A stretch of 64,000 nt of DNA from NCBI RefSeq assembly GCF_001270495.1, contig NZ_LGUR01000184.1, forward strand, positions 1-64,000, given 5' to 3'. Under the pieces are notes generated by a model. It was not told where the DNA came from, did no database searches, and worked only from the letters and a program-made list of their open reading frames with translations. Shown piece by piece: positions 35,308 through 43,710 of this stretch; position 1 is the first letter of the stretch, and every line of letters starts with the position of its first letter. Origin of the DNA: Streptomyces viridochromogenes. Lineage in GTDB: Bacteria > Actinomycetota > Actinomycetes > Streptomycetales > Streptomycetaceae. The position numbers and the translations under genes are program-made.

Positions 35308-37376
35308 GCACACCCTTCCCCTTCACGGCCGTTGTCGGCCAGGACGACCTGCGGCTCGCGCTGCTGCTGAACGCCGTGTCACCGGCGGTCGGCGGAGTGC
35401 TGGTGCGCGGTGAGAAGGGCACGGCCAAGTCGACGGCGGTACGGGCGCTTTCGGCGTTGCTGCCGGAGGTCCCGGTCGTCCCCGGCTGCCGTTTCTCGTG
35501 CGATCCCGCGCGACCGGACGCCGGGTGCCCGGACGGGCCGCACGAGCCGGGAGCGGGGGCCGAGCGGCCCGCCCGTATGGTCGAGCTGCCCGTCGGCGCC
35601 TCCGAGGACCGGCTGGTGGGCGCGCTGGACATCGAGCGGGCCCTGTCGGAGGGCGTGAAGGCCTTCGAGCCCGGCCTGCTCGCGGACGCGCACCGCGGGA
35701 TCCTCTACGTCGACGAGGTCAACCTCCTCCACGACCACCTGGTCGACCTGCTCCTCGACGCGGCCGCGATGGGCGCGTCGTACGTCGAGCGGGAGGGTGT
35801 CTCCGTACGGCACGCCTCGAAGTTCCTCCTCGTGGGCACCATGAACCCCGAAGAGGGCGAGCTGCGGCCGCAGTTGCTCGACCGGTTCGGGCTGACCGTC
35901 GAGGTCGCGGCCTCGCGGGAGCCCGACCAGCGGGTGGAGGTCGTACGCCGGCGCCTCGCCTACGACGACGACCCGGCCGGCTTCGCCGCGCGCTGGGCGG
36001 ACGAGGAAGCCGAGGTACGTCAACGCATCGCCACGGCACGGGAGTTGTTGCCGTCGGTGCGGCTCGGTGACGGGGCGCTGCGGCAGATCGCGGCGACCTG
36101 CGCGGCCTTCGAGGTGGACGGCATGCGGGCCGACATCGTGATGGCGCGTACGGCGACCGCGCTGGCCGCGTGGGCCGGGCGGACCGACGTGGCGGCCGAG
36201 GACGTCCGGCAGGCGGCGTTGCTCGCGCTGCCGCACCGCAGGCGGCGCAATCCCTTCGACGCTCCGGGACTCGACGAGGACAAGCTCGACGAGACGCTGG
36301 AGGAGTTCGCCGGCGACGACGAGAGTCGGAACGAGAACGCGAACGAAGGCGAGAGCGAGAACGAGAGCGACGAGGATCCCGATCCGGACGGGCCCGGCGG
36401 GGGTGGCGGGCAGCCGCCTTCCGGCCCGGACGGGGCGGACGGGCCGCAGGGCGGTGACACGGGCGCCCAGCCCGAGTCCGCCGCGGACGGGCAGCCGCAG
36501 GCGCAGGCCCCACATGCCGGGGAGCAGCAGCCCGTGCGGGCTTCGGAGCCCTTCCGGACCAAGGTGCTCAGCGTGCCCGGTCTCGGCGAGGGTGCCGCGG
36601 GGCGGCGTTCGCGGGCACGGACCGAGCACGGGCGCACGACCGGGGCGCGACGGCCCCGGGGGGCGCTGACCAAGCTGCACCTGGCGGCGACCGTGCACGC
36701 CGCGGCGCCGCATCAGCGGACTCGGGGGCGGTCGGGGCCGGGACTGGTCGTGCGGCGTGACGACCTGCGGCAGGCGACCCGGGAAGGACGCGAAGGGAAC
36801 CTCGTGCTGTTCGTGGTCGACGCCTCGGGGTCGATGGCGGCGCGGCAGCGGATGAGCGCCGTGAAGGGGGCGGTGCTGTCGCTGCTGCTGGACGCGTATC
36901 AGCGGCGGGACAAGGTGGGGCTGGTGACGTTCCGCGGGACGGGCGCGGAGGTCGCCCTGCCGCCGACCTCGTCGGTGGACGCGGCGGCGGTGCGGCTGGA
37001 GTCGCTGCCGACCGGAGGGCGCACGCCGCTCGCGGCGGGGCTGCTGAAGGCGCACGAGGTGCTTCGGGTGGAGCGGCTGCGGGACCCGGCGCGCCGGGCG
37101 CTGGTCGTCGTGGTGACCGACGGGCGGGCCACCGGCGGGCCGGAGCCGGTCGCCCTGGCCGGGCGGGCGGCGCGGCTGTTCGCCGCCGAGGGGATCGCGT
37201 CCGTGGTCGTCGACTGCGAGGCGGGGTACGTGCGGCTGGGGCTCGCCGGGCAGCTGGCGGGTGAGCTGGGCGGTACGGCGGTGACGCTGGACGAGCTGCG
37301 GGCGGACTCGATCGCCGGTCTCGTCAGGGATGTTCAGAGTGGATCGCAGGGTGGATCGAAGAGGAGGGCCGCGTAA
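35304..37376 (+). CDS. Putative cobaltochelatase, fused I and D subunits
   Basis: 690 residues. Residues 1-330 are an AAA+ ATPase of the BchI/CobS type: [18 protein letters not shown] (Walker A), [22 protein letters not shown] (Walker B) and sensor [19 protein letters not shown]. Residues 345-460 are acidic, Gly/Pro-rich linker. Residues 480-690 are a von Willebrand A domain with the MIDAS DASGSMA and a later TDGRATG. The fusion of I and D parts is the actinobacterial form. It needs a large CobN-like subunit, which is not in the window. Its TAA shares a base with the cobO ATG. Confidence 0.9.
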   Translation: MSTPFPFTAVVGQDDLRLALLLNAVSPAVGGVLVRGEKGTAKSTAVRALSALLPEVPVVPGCRFSCDPARPDAGCPDGPHEPGAGAERPARMVELPVGASEDRLVGALDIERALSEGVKAFEPGLLADAHRGILYVDEVNLLHDHLVDLLLDAAAMGASYVEREGVSVRHASKFLLVGTMNPEEGELRPQLLDRFGLTVEVAASREPDQRVEVVRRRLAYDDDPAGFAARWADEEAEVRQRIATARELLPSVRLGDGALRQIAATCAAFEVDGMRADIVMARTATALAAWAGRTDVAAEDVRQAALLALPHRRRRNPFDAPGLDEDKLDETLEEFAGDDESRNENANEGESENESDEDPDPDGPGGGGGQPPSGPDGADGPQGGDTGAQPESAADGQPQAQAPHAGEQQPVRASEPFRTKVLSVPGLGEGAAGRRSRARTEHGRTTGARRPRGALTKLHLAATVHAAAPHQRTRGRSGPGLVVRRDDLRQATREGREGNLVLFVVDASGSMAARQRMSAVKGAVLSLLLDAYQRRDKVGLVTFRGTGAEVALPPTSSVDAAAVRLESLPTGGRTPLAAGLLKAHEVLRVERLRDPARRALVVVVTDGRATGGPEPVALAGRAARLFAAEGIASVVVDCEAGYVRLGLAGQLAGELGGTAVTLDELRADSIAGLVRDVQSGSQGGSKRRAA

Positions 37377-37984
37377 TGCCGCAGGGGCAGCCGAGTGTGG
37401 TGCCGGACGATGGACTGACGACTCGTCAGCGTCGTAATCGGCCGCTGGTGATGGTGCACACCGGGGTGGGCAAGGGCAAGTCCACCGCGGCCTTCGGGAT
37501 GGCGCTGCGCGCCTGGAACCAGGGGTGGCCGATCGGGGTGTTCCAGTTCGTCAAGTCGGCCAAGTGGAAGGTCGGCGAGGAGAACGCGCTGCGGGTGCTG
37601 GGCGCCAGCGGCGAGGGCGGCACCGTCGACTGGCACAAGATGGGCGAGGGCTGGTCGTGGGTGCAGCGCGACCTCCAGGGTGACAACTCCAGCAACGAGG
37701 AGAAGGCCCGGGAGGGCTGGGAGCAGGTCAAGCGGGACCTGGCCGCCGAGTCGTACAAGCTCTACGTCCTCGACGAGTTCGCCTACCCCCTGCACTGGGG
37801 ATGGATCGACGTCGACGAGGTGCTCGACGTGCTGCGTGACCGGCCCGGAACCCAGCATGTCGTCATCACCGGGCGGAACGCGCCCGACAAGCTCCTCGAA
37901 TTCGCCGACCTCGTGACCGAGATGTCCAAGGTCAAGCACCCCATGGACGCCGGGCAGAAGGGGCAGCGGGGTATCGAGTGGTGA
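37376..37984 (+). CDS. cobO: Corrinoid adenosyltransferase CobO
   Basis: 202 residues. P-loop VMVHTGVGKGKSTAAFGMALRA, then GVFQFVKSAKWKVGEENAL, YKLYVLDEFAYPLHWGWIDVDEVLDVL and HVVITGRNAPDKLLEFADLVTEM are the BtuR/CobO/CobA blocks. It transfers the adenosyl group of ATP to the cobalt of corrinoids. It begins in TAATG with the chelatase stop and ends in TGATG with cobB, so the three are tightly coupled. Length is normal for the family. Confidence 0.95.
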   Translation: MPQGQPSVVPDDGLTTRQRRNRPLVMVHTGVGKGKSTAAFGMALRAWNQGWPIGVFQFVKSAKWKVGEENALRVLGASGEGGTVDWHKMGEGWSWVQRDLQGDNSSNEEKAREGWEQVKRDLAAESYKLYVLDEFAYPLHWGWIDVDEVLDVLRDRPGTQHVVITGRNAPDKLLEFADLVTEMSKVKHPMDAGQKGQRGIEW

Positions 37985-39510
37985 TGTCCTCGCCCGCGTC
38001 CCCGGCTCCGTCCCCGTCAGCTTCCGTGCCCCGGTTGGTCATCGCCGCGCCGTCGTCCGGCAGCGGCAAGACCACCGTCGCCACGGGGTTGATGGCCGCG
38101 CTCGCCGCGCGGGGGCTCGCCGTGTCCCCGCACAAGGTCGGGCCGGACTACATCGACCCCGGGTATCACGCGCTCGCCACCGGGCGGGTGGGGCGGAACC
38201 TCGACGCGTATCTGTGCGGGCCCGAGCTGGTCGGGCCGTTGTTCCTGCACGGGGCGCGGGACTGCGACATCGCGGTCGTCGAGGGCGTCATGGGGATGTT
38301 CGACGGGGCCGCCGGGCAGGGGGAGCTGGCGTCCACCGCGCATGTGGCGAAGCTGCTCCGGGCGCCGGTGGTGCTGGTCGTCGACGCGTCGTCGCAGTCG
38401 CGGTCCGTGGCGGCGCTGGTGCACGGGTTCGTGTCCTGGGATCCGGAGGTGCGGGTCGGGGGCGTGATCCTGAACAAGGTGGCCTCCGATCGGCATGAGG
38501 AGTTGTTGCGGGAGGGGTTGGAGTCGGCCGGGGTGCCTGTGCTCGGGGTGCTGCGGCGGACGGCTCGGGTGGATACGCCGTCGCGGCATCTGGGGTTGGT
38601 GCCGGTTGCCGAGCGGCAGGGCGCGGCGGTGGACGCGGTGGCCGCGATGTCGGCGCAGGTGCGGGACGGGTGTGATCTGGAGGCGCTGGTTTCGCTGGCG
38701 CGTAGTGCGGGGGCGTTGTCGTGTGCGGCCTGGGATGCGGCTGAGGTGCTGGCTTCCTCGCCCCCGCCGCCCCTACCCGTCCCGTCCCTGGGGGCTGCGC
38801 CCCCAGACCCCCGCCATCGGCCCTTCGGGCCTCGTCCTCAAACGCCGGACGGGCTGGAAGGGACGGCCGGGCCGGGAGGGGCGGCCGGGACTGAAGAGGT
38901 TGTAGCCGTCGCGGGTGGGCCCGCCTTCACCTTTTCCTACGCCGAGCACAGCGAGCTGCTCACCGCCGCCGGGGCCGTCGTCGTTCCCTTCGATCCGCTG
39001 CGGGACGAGCAACTGCCGGACGGGACCCGCGGGTTGGTGATCGGCGGCGGGTTCCCCGAGGTGTACGCCGCCGAGCTGTCCGCCAATGAGCCACTGCGCA
39101 AGGCCATCGGTGAGTTCGCCCTCAGCGGGGCTCCGGTCGCCGCCGAGTGTGCGGGGCTGCTGTATCTGTGCCGGGAGCTCGACGGGCAGCCCATGTGCGG
39201 GGTCCTCGAAGCCGGCGCTCGTATGTCGGAGCGGCTGACGCTCGGCTACCGGGACGCGGTGGCCTTGAGTGACAGCTCGCTCGCGGTGGCGGGGACGCGG
39301 ATGCGGGGGCACGAGTTCCATCGGACGGTCGTGGAGCCCGGGGCGGGGGGCCTGCCCGCCTGGGGGATGCGGGTGCCGGAGAAGCGGGTCGAAGGGTTCG
39401 TGCGGCGAGGGGTGCACGCGAGCTATCTGCACACGCACTGGGCGGCCGAGCCCGGTGTCGCCCGTCGGTTCGTGGAGGGGTGCCGTACCGCTGACGGGGT
39501 CGCCCGGTGA
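37984..39510 (+). CDS. cobB: Cobyrinic acid a,c-diamide synthase CobB with inserted repeat
   Basis: 508 residues. The N-terminal ATPase (RLVIAAPSSGSGKTTVATGLMAALA, HKVGPDYIDPGYH) and the C-terminal amidotransferase (AAECAGLLYLCREL with Cys; YLHTHWA with His) are complete. Between them, residues about 257-291, the 103-bp repeat copy B has been added in frame and reads SSPPPPLPVPSLGAAPPDPR and onward to QTPDGLEG. Most CobB proteins have about 450-470 residues, so the extra length fits. The insertion lies in a linker, so activity may be kept. It amidates the a and c side chains using glutamine. Confidence 0.93.
   Translation: MSSPASPAPSPSASVPRLVIAAPSSGSGKTTVATGLMAALAARGLAVSPHKVGPDYIDPGYHALATGRVGRNLDAYLCGPELVGPLFLHGARDCDIAVVEGVMGMFDGAAGQGELASTAHVAKLLRAPVVLVVDASSQSRSVAALVHGFVSWDPEVRVGGVILNKVASDRHEELLREGLESAGVPVLGVLRRTARVDTPSRHLGLVPVAERQGAAVDAVAAMSAQVRDGCDLEALVSLARSAGALSCAAWDAAEVLASSPPPPLPVPSLGAAPPDPRHRPFGPRPQTPDGLEGTAGPGGAAGTEEVVAVAGGPAFTFSYAEHSELLTAAGAVVVPFDPLRDEQLPDGTRGLVIGGGFPEVYAAELSANEPLRKAIGEFALSGAPVAAECAGLLYLCRELDGQPMCGVLEAGARMSERLTLGYRDAVALSDSSLAVAGTRMRGHEFHRTVVEPGAGGLPAWGMRVPEKRVEGFVRRGVHASYLHTHWAAEPGVARRFVEGCRTADGVAR
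38754..38856 (+). repeat. 103-bp dispersed repeat, copy B, inside cobB
   Basis: Same element as copies A and C, in the same orientation. Here it lies wholly in the cobB reading frame and has no stop codon in that frame. One base lost and one gained relative to copy A balance each other, so length is unchanged at 103 bp. The junctions show no obvious target duplication. Confidence 0.92.
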
Positions 39511-39995
39511 GAGCGGAGGCGGTCGGGGCCCTCGTGGTGGGTGTCGGTGCCTCCAGGGGCGCCCCCGTCGGCGAGGTCCTCGCACTGATCGAGGGCACGC
39601 TGAGCGATGCCGGCCTCTCCCCCGGGTCCCTCGCCGAACTCGCCACCGTCGACACCAAGGCCGACGAACCCGGCATCGTCCAGGCCGCCGCGCGTCTCGG
39701 CGTCCCCCTCGTCATCTACCCCGCCGACGAGCTGGCCGCCGTCGAGGCGCCGCACCCCTCCGACGCGTCCCTCGCCGCGCTGGGCACCCCGTCGGTCGCC
39801 GAGGCCGCAGCCCTCGCGCGCGGCGGAGAACTCCTCGTACCGAAGCGGAAGTCGGAACCCGCCGACGGCCGGCCGGCGCGGGCGACCTGTGCCGTCGCCC
39901 GGCGTCCCGGCCCGGACGGGCGACATCATGACCGTGCCGCCGTACGCGACGTCCTGCCGCGCCACCCCGTTCCACCCTTCGAGGAGTCATCGTGA
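39507..39995 (+). CDS. cobE: Cobalamin biosynthesis CobE/CbiG C-terminal domain protein
   Basis: 162 residues. VGALVVGVGASRGAPVGEVLALIEGTLSDAGLSPGSLAELATVDTKADEPGIVQAAARLGVPLVIYPADELAAVEAPHPSDA and SVAEAAALARGGELLVPKRKSE follow the CbiG C-terminal (CobE) pattern. CobE helps the corrin-ring steps in the aerobic pathway. The last 50 residues are an Arg/Pro-rich tail that I do not see in typical CobE and may be strain-specific. GTG at 39507 overlaps the cobB stop; the end overlaps the next GTG. Confidence 0.85.
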   Translation: MRAEAVGALVVGVGASRGAPVGEVLALIEGTLSDAGLSPGSLAELATVDTKADEPGIVQAAARLGVPLVIYPADELAAVEAPHPSDASLAALGTPSVAEAAALARGGELLVPKRKSEPADGRPARATCAVARRPGPDGRHHDRAAVRDVLPRHPVPPFEESS

Positions 39996-40771
39996 CCACC
40001 CCGCCGCCCGCCCTGCTCATCGCCGGTCATGGCACCCGGGACGAAGCGGGAGCCGAGGCGTTCCGCGACTTCGTACGGGAGTTGGGGCGCCGCCATCCCG
40101 AACTGCCCGTCTCGGGCGGCTTCCTCGCGCTGTCCTCGCCGCCGCTGGGCGAGGCCGTCGCGGAGCTGGTCGAGCGGGGTGTGAGGCGGTTCGCCACCGT
40201 GCCGCTGATGCTGGTGGCCGCCGGGCACGCCAAGGGTGACATCCCGGCCGCGCTGGCCGCCGAGCAGGAGCGGCACCCCGGGATCTCGTACACCTGCGGC
40301 CGCCCGCTGGGCCCGCACCCCGCGCTGCTGTCCGTGCTGGAGCAGCGGCTCGACGACGCGCTCGGCACCGCGGGGCGCACGCCCGGTGACCGGGCCGAGG
40401 TGACCGTACTGCTGGTCGGGCGGGGCTCGACCGACCCGGACGCCAACGCCGAGGTGCACCGGGCGGCGCGGCTGTTGTGGGAGGGGCGGGGTTTCGCGGG
40501 CGTGGAGACGGCGTTCGTGTCGCTGGCGGCGCCGGACGTGCCCAGCGGTCTCGACCGGTGCGTGAAGCTGGGGGCGCGGCGGATCGTCGTCCTGCCCTAC
40601 TTCCTGTTCTCGGGCGTGCTGCCGGAGCGCGTGCGGGACCAGACCGAGGGCTGGGCGGCGGCGCACCCGGAGATCGAGGTGCGGTCGGCGGACGTCCTCG
40701 GTCCGGTGCCGGAGCTGCTGGATCTGGTGATGGAGCGGTACGCGGAGGTGGCGGTCTCCCATGCACACTGA
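39992..40771 (+). CDS. Sirohydrochlorin cobaltochelatase-like protein CbiX
   Basis: 259 residues made of two similar CbiX halves. The first has LLIAGHGTRDEAG with the metal-binding His; its partner near LVAAGHAKGDIP. The second half starts LLVGRGSTDPDANAEVHRAARLLWEG, where Arg stands in place of that His. CbiX inserts cobalt (or iron, as SirB) into sirohydrochlorin. The GTG overlaps the cobE stop (GTGA). A second half without His is usual in long actinobacterial versions, so only one active site is expected. The role in ring chemistry is inferred from context. Confidence 0.87.
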   Translation: MTTPPPALLIAGHGTRDEAGAEAFRDFVRELGRRHPELPVSGGFLALSSPPLGEAVAELVERGVRRFATVPLMLVAAGHAKGDIPAALAAEQERHPGISYTCGRPLGPHPALLSVLEQRLDDALGTAGRTPGDRAEVTVLLVGRGSTDPDANAEVHRAARLLWEGRGFAGVETAFVSLAAPDVPSGLDRCVKLGARRIVVLPYFLFSGVLPERVRDQTEGWAAAHPEIEVRSADVLGPVPELLDLVMERYAEVAVSHAH

Positions 40772-41822
40772 GGCACACGACCTCCGGCACCACGGCGACG
40801 CCGAGGTCCGTGACGACGGTTCGGCGCTCGTCGACCTCGCGGTGAACGTCCGCGCGGACACACCGCCCACGTGGCTGCGGGAGCGGATCGCCGCGTCGCT
40901 GGGCTCCCTCGCGGCCTACCCGGACGGACGGGCCGCGCGGGCGGCGGTGGCGGCTCGGCACGGGCTGCCGGTGGAGCGGGTGCTGCTGACGGCGGGGGCG
41001 GCGGAGGCGTTCGTGCTGCTGGCGCGGGCGCTGAAGGTGCTCCGGCCGGTCGTCGTGCACCCGCAGTTCACGGAGCCGGAGGCGGCGCTGCGGGACGCGG
41101 GCCTCAGTGTCGACCGGGTGCTGCTGCGGGAGGAGGACGGCTTCCGCCTCGACCCGGCCGCCGTCCCCGAGGACGCCGACCTGGTGGTTGTCGGCAATCC
41201 CACCAACCCGACCTCGGTACTGCACCCGGCCGCCTCCATCACCGCACTCGCCCGTCCTGGGCGGACGTTGGTGGTGGACGAGGCGTTCATGGACGCGGTG
41301 CCGGGTGAGCGGGAGGCGTTGGCGGGGCGGACGGACGTGCCCGGCCTGGTGGTGCTCCGCAGCCTGACCAAGACGTGGGGGCTGGCCGGGCTGCGGATCG
41401 GTTACGTCCTGGCCGCGCCGGAGACCATCGCCGAGCTGGAGTGCGCCCAGCCCCTGTGGCCCGTCTCCACGCCCGCGCTCGCCGCCGCCGAGGCCTGTGT
41501 GGCACCGCCGGCCCTCGCGGAGGCGGCCCACGCGGCCCACCGCATCGCCGCCGACCGGGCCCATCTCGTCGCCGGGCTGGGCGAGTTCGCCTCGTCCGGA
41601 CTCCGGGTCGTCGGGCCCGCCGAGGGTTCCTTCGTCCTCGTACGACTGCCGGGGGCGGCCGCCGTGCGACACCGTCTGCGCGACCTCGGGTTCGCGGTGC
41701 GGCGTGGGGACACCTTCCCCGGGCTGGGCGAGGAGTGGCTGCGGCTGGCGGTGCGCGACCGGGGGACGGTCAACCGGTTCCTGCGGGCGCTGGACCAGGC
41801 GATGGATCTGGCGCGTCGCTGA
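40761..41822 (+). CDS. cobC: PLP-dependent CobC-type protein (Rv2231c-like)
   Basis: 353 residues, class I aminotransferase fold. DLAVNVRADTPPTWLRERIAASLGSLAAYPDGRAARAAVAARHGLP, VVGNPTNPTSVL, TLVVDEAFMDAVPGE and SLTKTWGLAGLRIGYVLAAPE, whose Lys binds PLP, follow the threonine-phosphate decarboxylase (CobC/CobD) family. It would make the aminopropanol phosphate used by adenosylcobinamide-phosphate synthase. It overlaps the cbiX end by 11 bp, and its own end overlaps the convergent DUF2264 gene by 53 bp. It closes the operon. Confidence 0.88.
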   Translation: MHTEAHDLRHHGDAEVRDDGSALVDLAVNVRADTPPTWLRERIAASLGSLAAYPDGRAARAAVAARHGLPVERVLLTAGAAEAFVLLARALKVLRPVVVHPQFTEPEAALRDAGLSVDRVLLREEDGFRLDPAAVPEDADLVVVGNPTNPTSVLHPAASITALARPGRTLVVDEAFMDAVPGEREALAGRTDVPGLVVLRSLTKTWGLAGLRIGYVLAAPETIAELECAQPLWPVSTPALAAAEACVAPPALAEAAHAAHRIAADRAHLVAGLGEFASSGLRVVGPAEGSFVLVRLPGAAAVRHRLRDLGFAVRRGDTFPGLGEEWLRLAVRDRGTVNRFLRALDQAMDLARR

Positions 41823-43692
41823 ACCCGGCCGGTACCCGCTCCAGGGTGCCGTCCGGGAAGCGGACCTCCACGGTGCCGTCGGCGGCGACGGTCGCGCCCG
41901 CTCCCGTGAGCGACGTGTGCGGGTCGGCGCTCAGGACGACGAGGGTGACCAACAGCTGGGGTGCTTGCGGGAGTTGGAGCACCGGGGTGGCCGAGTGGTG
42001 GCCCACGGCATTCCTGCCGACGGCACGCACGACCGACGCCTCGGCGTCGTCCCAGCCGTGGAGGCCCACGAGCGCGCTGGTCAGTCCGTCCGCGCGGCGG
42101 GCCACCGCCCGGGCGGGGCCGGTGCGTGCGTCCGGGGCCGCCGCGTCGTCGGCCACGGCCCAGCCGCCCTCCCGCACCGGCGAGTCGGTGGGTACGTCGA
42201 AGCGGTGCACCCGCACTTCCCAGGGGCCGCGCACCAGGCTGACGGTCTCGATGCGGCCCTCCTGCCAGGACCCGGCCCGCCCGCCTGCGGCGCCCAGGGG
42301 ATGGATGCGTCCGCGCCGGGAGGGCGTGCCGTCGGGGGACAGCAACGCGATGTGGTTGTCGGGTCCGGGGGTTTCGGGGGCGGTCGCGCTGGAGTACGCG
42401 AGCCGGGCGTAGTGGGGGCTGTCGTCGTCCGTGGCGGGCGGTGGCGGGAGGCGGTCGCTGCCGTGGTTGACCAGCCGTACGATGCCGTCGGCCGTGGTGG
42501 AGTGCAGCAGCCAGCCGGGGGCGTGCAGGGCCAGGCCGACGTCGTGCGTGTCCACGGGGGCGGGCTCCTCCGGCGCCGTCCAGACGGGGTGCTCGGCGGG
42601 CAGGAGCAGCCCCAGGAATGCCTTGCTCGCCCAGTACGGGGAGGCGGGGCCCGAGTAGCGCTGGGTGACGGGACGGAAGGGCCGGTACCAGCCGAGGGTG
42701 AGCAGGCCCCGCTCATCGGGCACGCCCCGCTCGGCGAAGTGCTTCAGCGCACCGGAGGCGAGGCGGCGGGTGCGGCCCGGCGGCAGCGGGGTGGCGTCGG
42801 CGAGGGCGCCCGCCCACAGCGGGGCGGTGGTCGCGAAGCGGTAGGTGAGGGAGCGGCCCTGGTGGACGGGGGCGCCGTCGGATCCGAAGAAGTGCTGGTG
42901 GACGGTGAGGAACTCGCGCAGCCGGGCACGGTGCCGGGCCACGGTGGCCGGGTCCGCCCGGGTCCCCGCGATCCGCGCCCACAGCACCGGATACAGGTGC
43001 AGCGCCCAGGCGTTGTAGTAGTCGAACTTCCGCCCGTCGCCGTCGGTGTACCAGCCCTCGCCCCGGTACCAGTCGTCCAGGCGGGCGAGCCCGGCGTCGA
43101 TCTCGGCCCGGCTGTGCCGGGCGCCGGCGGAGGCGAGGAACTCCTCGGTGATGACCTGGAAGAGCCGCCAGTTGGAGTCGTTGACGTCCGCGCCGACGAA
43201 GCCGCCGAGCCAGGCGCACACCCGCTGCCGTACGCCGTCGTCGAGGTGGTCCCACAGCCACGGGCGGGACTCGTGCAGCGCGATGGCGACGGAGGCGGCC
43301 TCGACCATCGGCTGGGCTCGGTCGGTGACGGGCGGCCAGTGTTCGGGGTGGTGCGGGTCGGTGCCGGCGGCCAGTCCGGTGGCGTAGCGCTCGATGAGCG
43401 AGGGACCGACCCGGCCGCCCGCGCCCGCGATACGGAACGCGGCGAGCAGGAAGGAGCGCGCGAAGCCCTCCAGGCCGTCGGACCAGGGGCCGGAGTGGCT
43501 GGGCGGGCCGGGGAGGCGGTACTGGGCCAATCCTGGCGTGGCGTACGGCAGCAGCCCTTCGAGGAGGCGGTCTGCGATCGCCTCCCAGTGGGCGCGGGTC
43601 CAGCCGGTCAGGGGCGAGAGGGCCGGGTCGGCCGGGGGAAGCCCGGGAAGGTGCGTCGGGTCGTCGGGGAGCGACACATGCGGCGCGGTCAT
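41770..43692 (-). CDS. DUF2264 domain-containing protein
   Basis: 640 residues, no signal peptide. Residues 25-400 form an (alpha/alpha)-type domain with W-rich blocks (LEGLLPYATPGLAQYRLPG, WSDGLEGFARSFLLAAFRIAG, VNDSNWRLFQVITEEFLA, DGRKFDYYNAWALHLYPVLWARIAG) typical of DUF2264; the rest is beta-rich. Such genes are often near glycan-use clusters and the domain resembles polysaccharide lyase/hydrolase barrels, but no activity is proven. It is last in the minus-strand sugar cluster after the LacI gene, so a role in degrading the imported glycan is inferred. Confidence 0.85.
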   Translation of the reverse strand: MTAPHVSLPDDPTHLPGLPPADPALSPLTGWTRAHWEAIADRLLEGLLPYATPGLAQYRLPGPPSHSGPWSDGLEGFARSFLLAAFRIAGAGGRVGPSLIERYATGLAAGTDPHHPEHWPPVTDRAQPMVEAASVAIALHESRPWLWDHLDDGVRQRVCAWLGGFVGADVNDSNWRLFQVITEEFLASAGARHSRAEIDAGLARLDDWYRGEGWYTDGDGRKFDYYNAWALHLYPVLWARIAGTRADPATVARHRARLREFLTVHQHFFGSDGAPVHQGRSLTYRFATTAPLWAGALADATPLPPGRTRRLASGALKHFAERGVPDERGLLTLGWYRPFRPVTQRYSGPASPYWASKAFLGLLLPAEHPVWTAPEEPAPVDTHDVGLALHAPGWLLHSTTADGIVRLVNHGSDRLPPPPATDDDSPHYARLAYSSATAPETPGPDNHIALLSPDGTPSRRGRIHPLGAAGGRAGSWQEGRIETVSLVRGPWEVRVHRFDVPTDSPVREGGWAVADDAAAPDARTGPARAVARRADGLTSALVGLHGWDDAEASVVRAVGRNAVGHHSATPVLQLPQAPQLLVTLVVLSADPHTSLTGAGATVAADGTVEVRFPDGTLERVPAGFSDAPDPSPGPAPAGTG

Positions 43693-43710
43693 ACGGGGGT
43701 GGGTCCTCCG

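Noticed and set aside
32650..35313. An 887-codon frame on the minus strand opposite cobD and cobQ
   Set aside because: The plus-strand genes have complete catalytic motifs and overlapping starts; the antisense frame has none.
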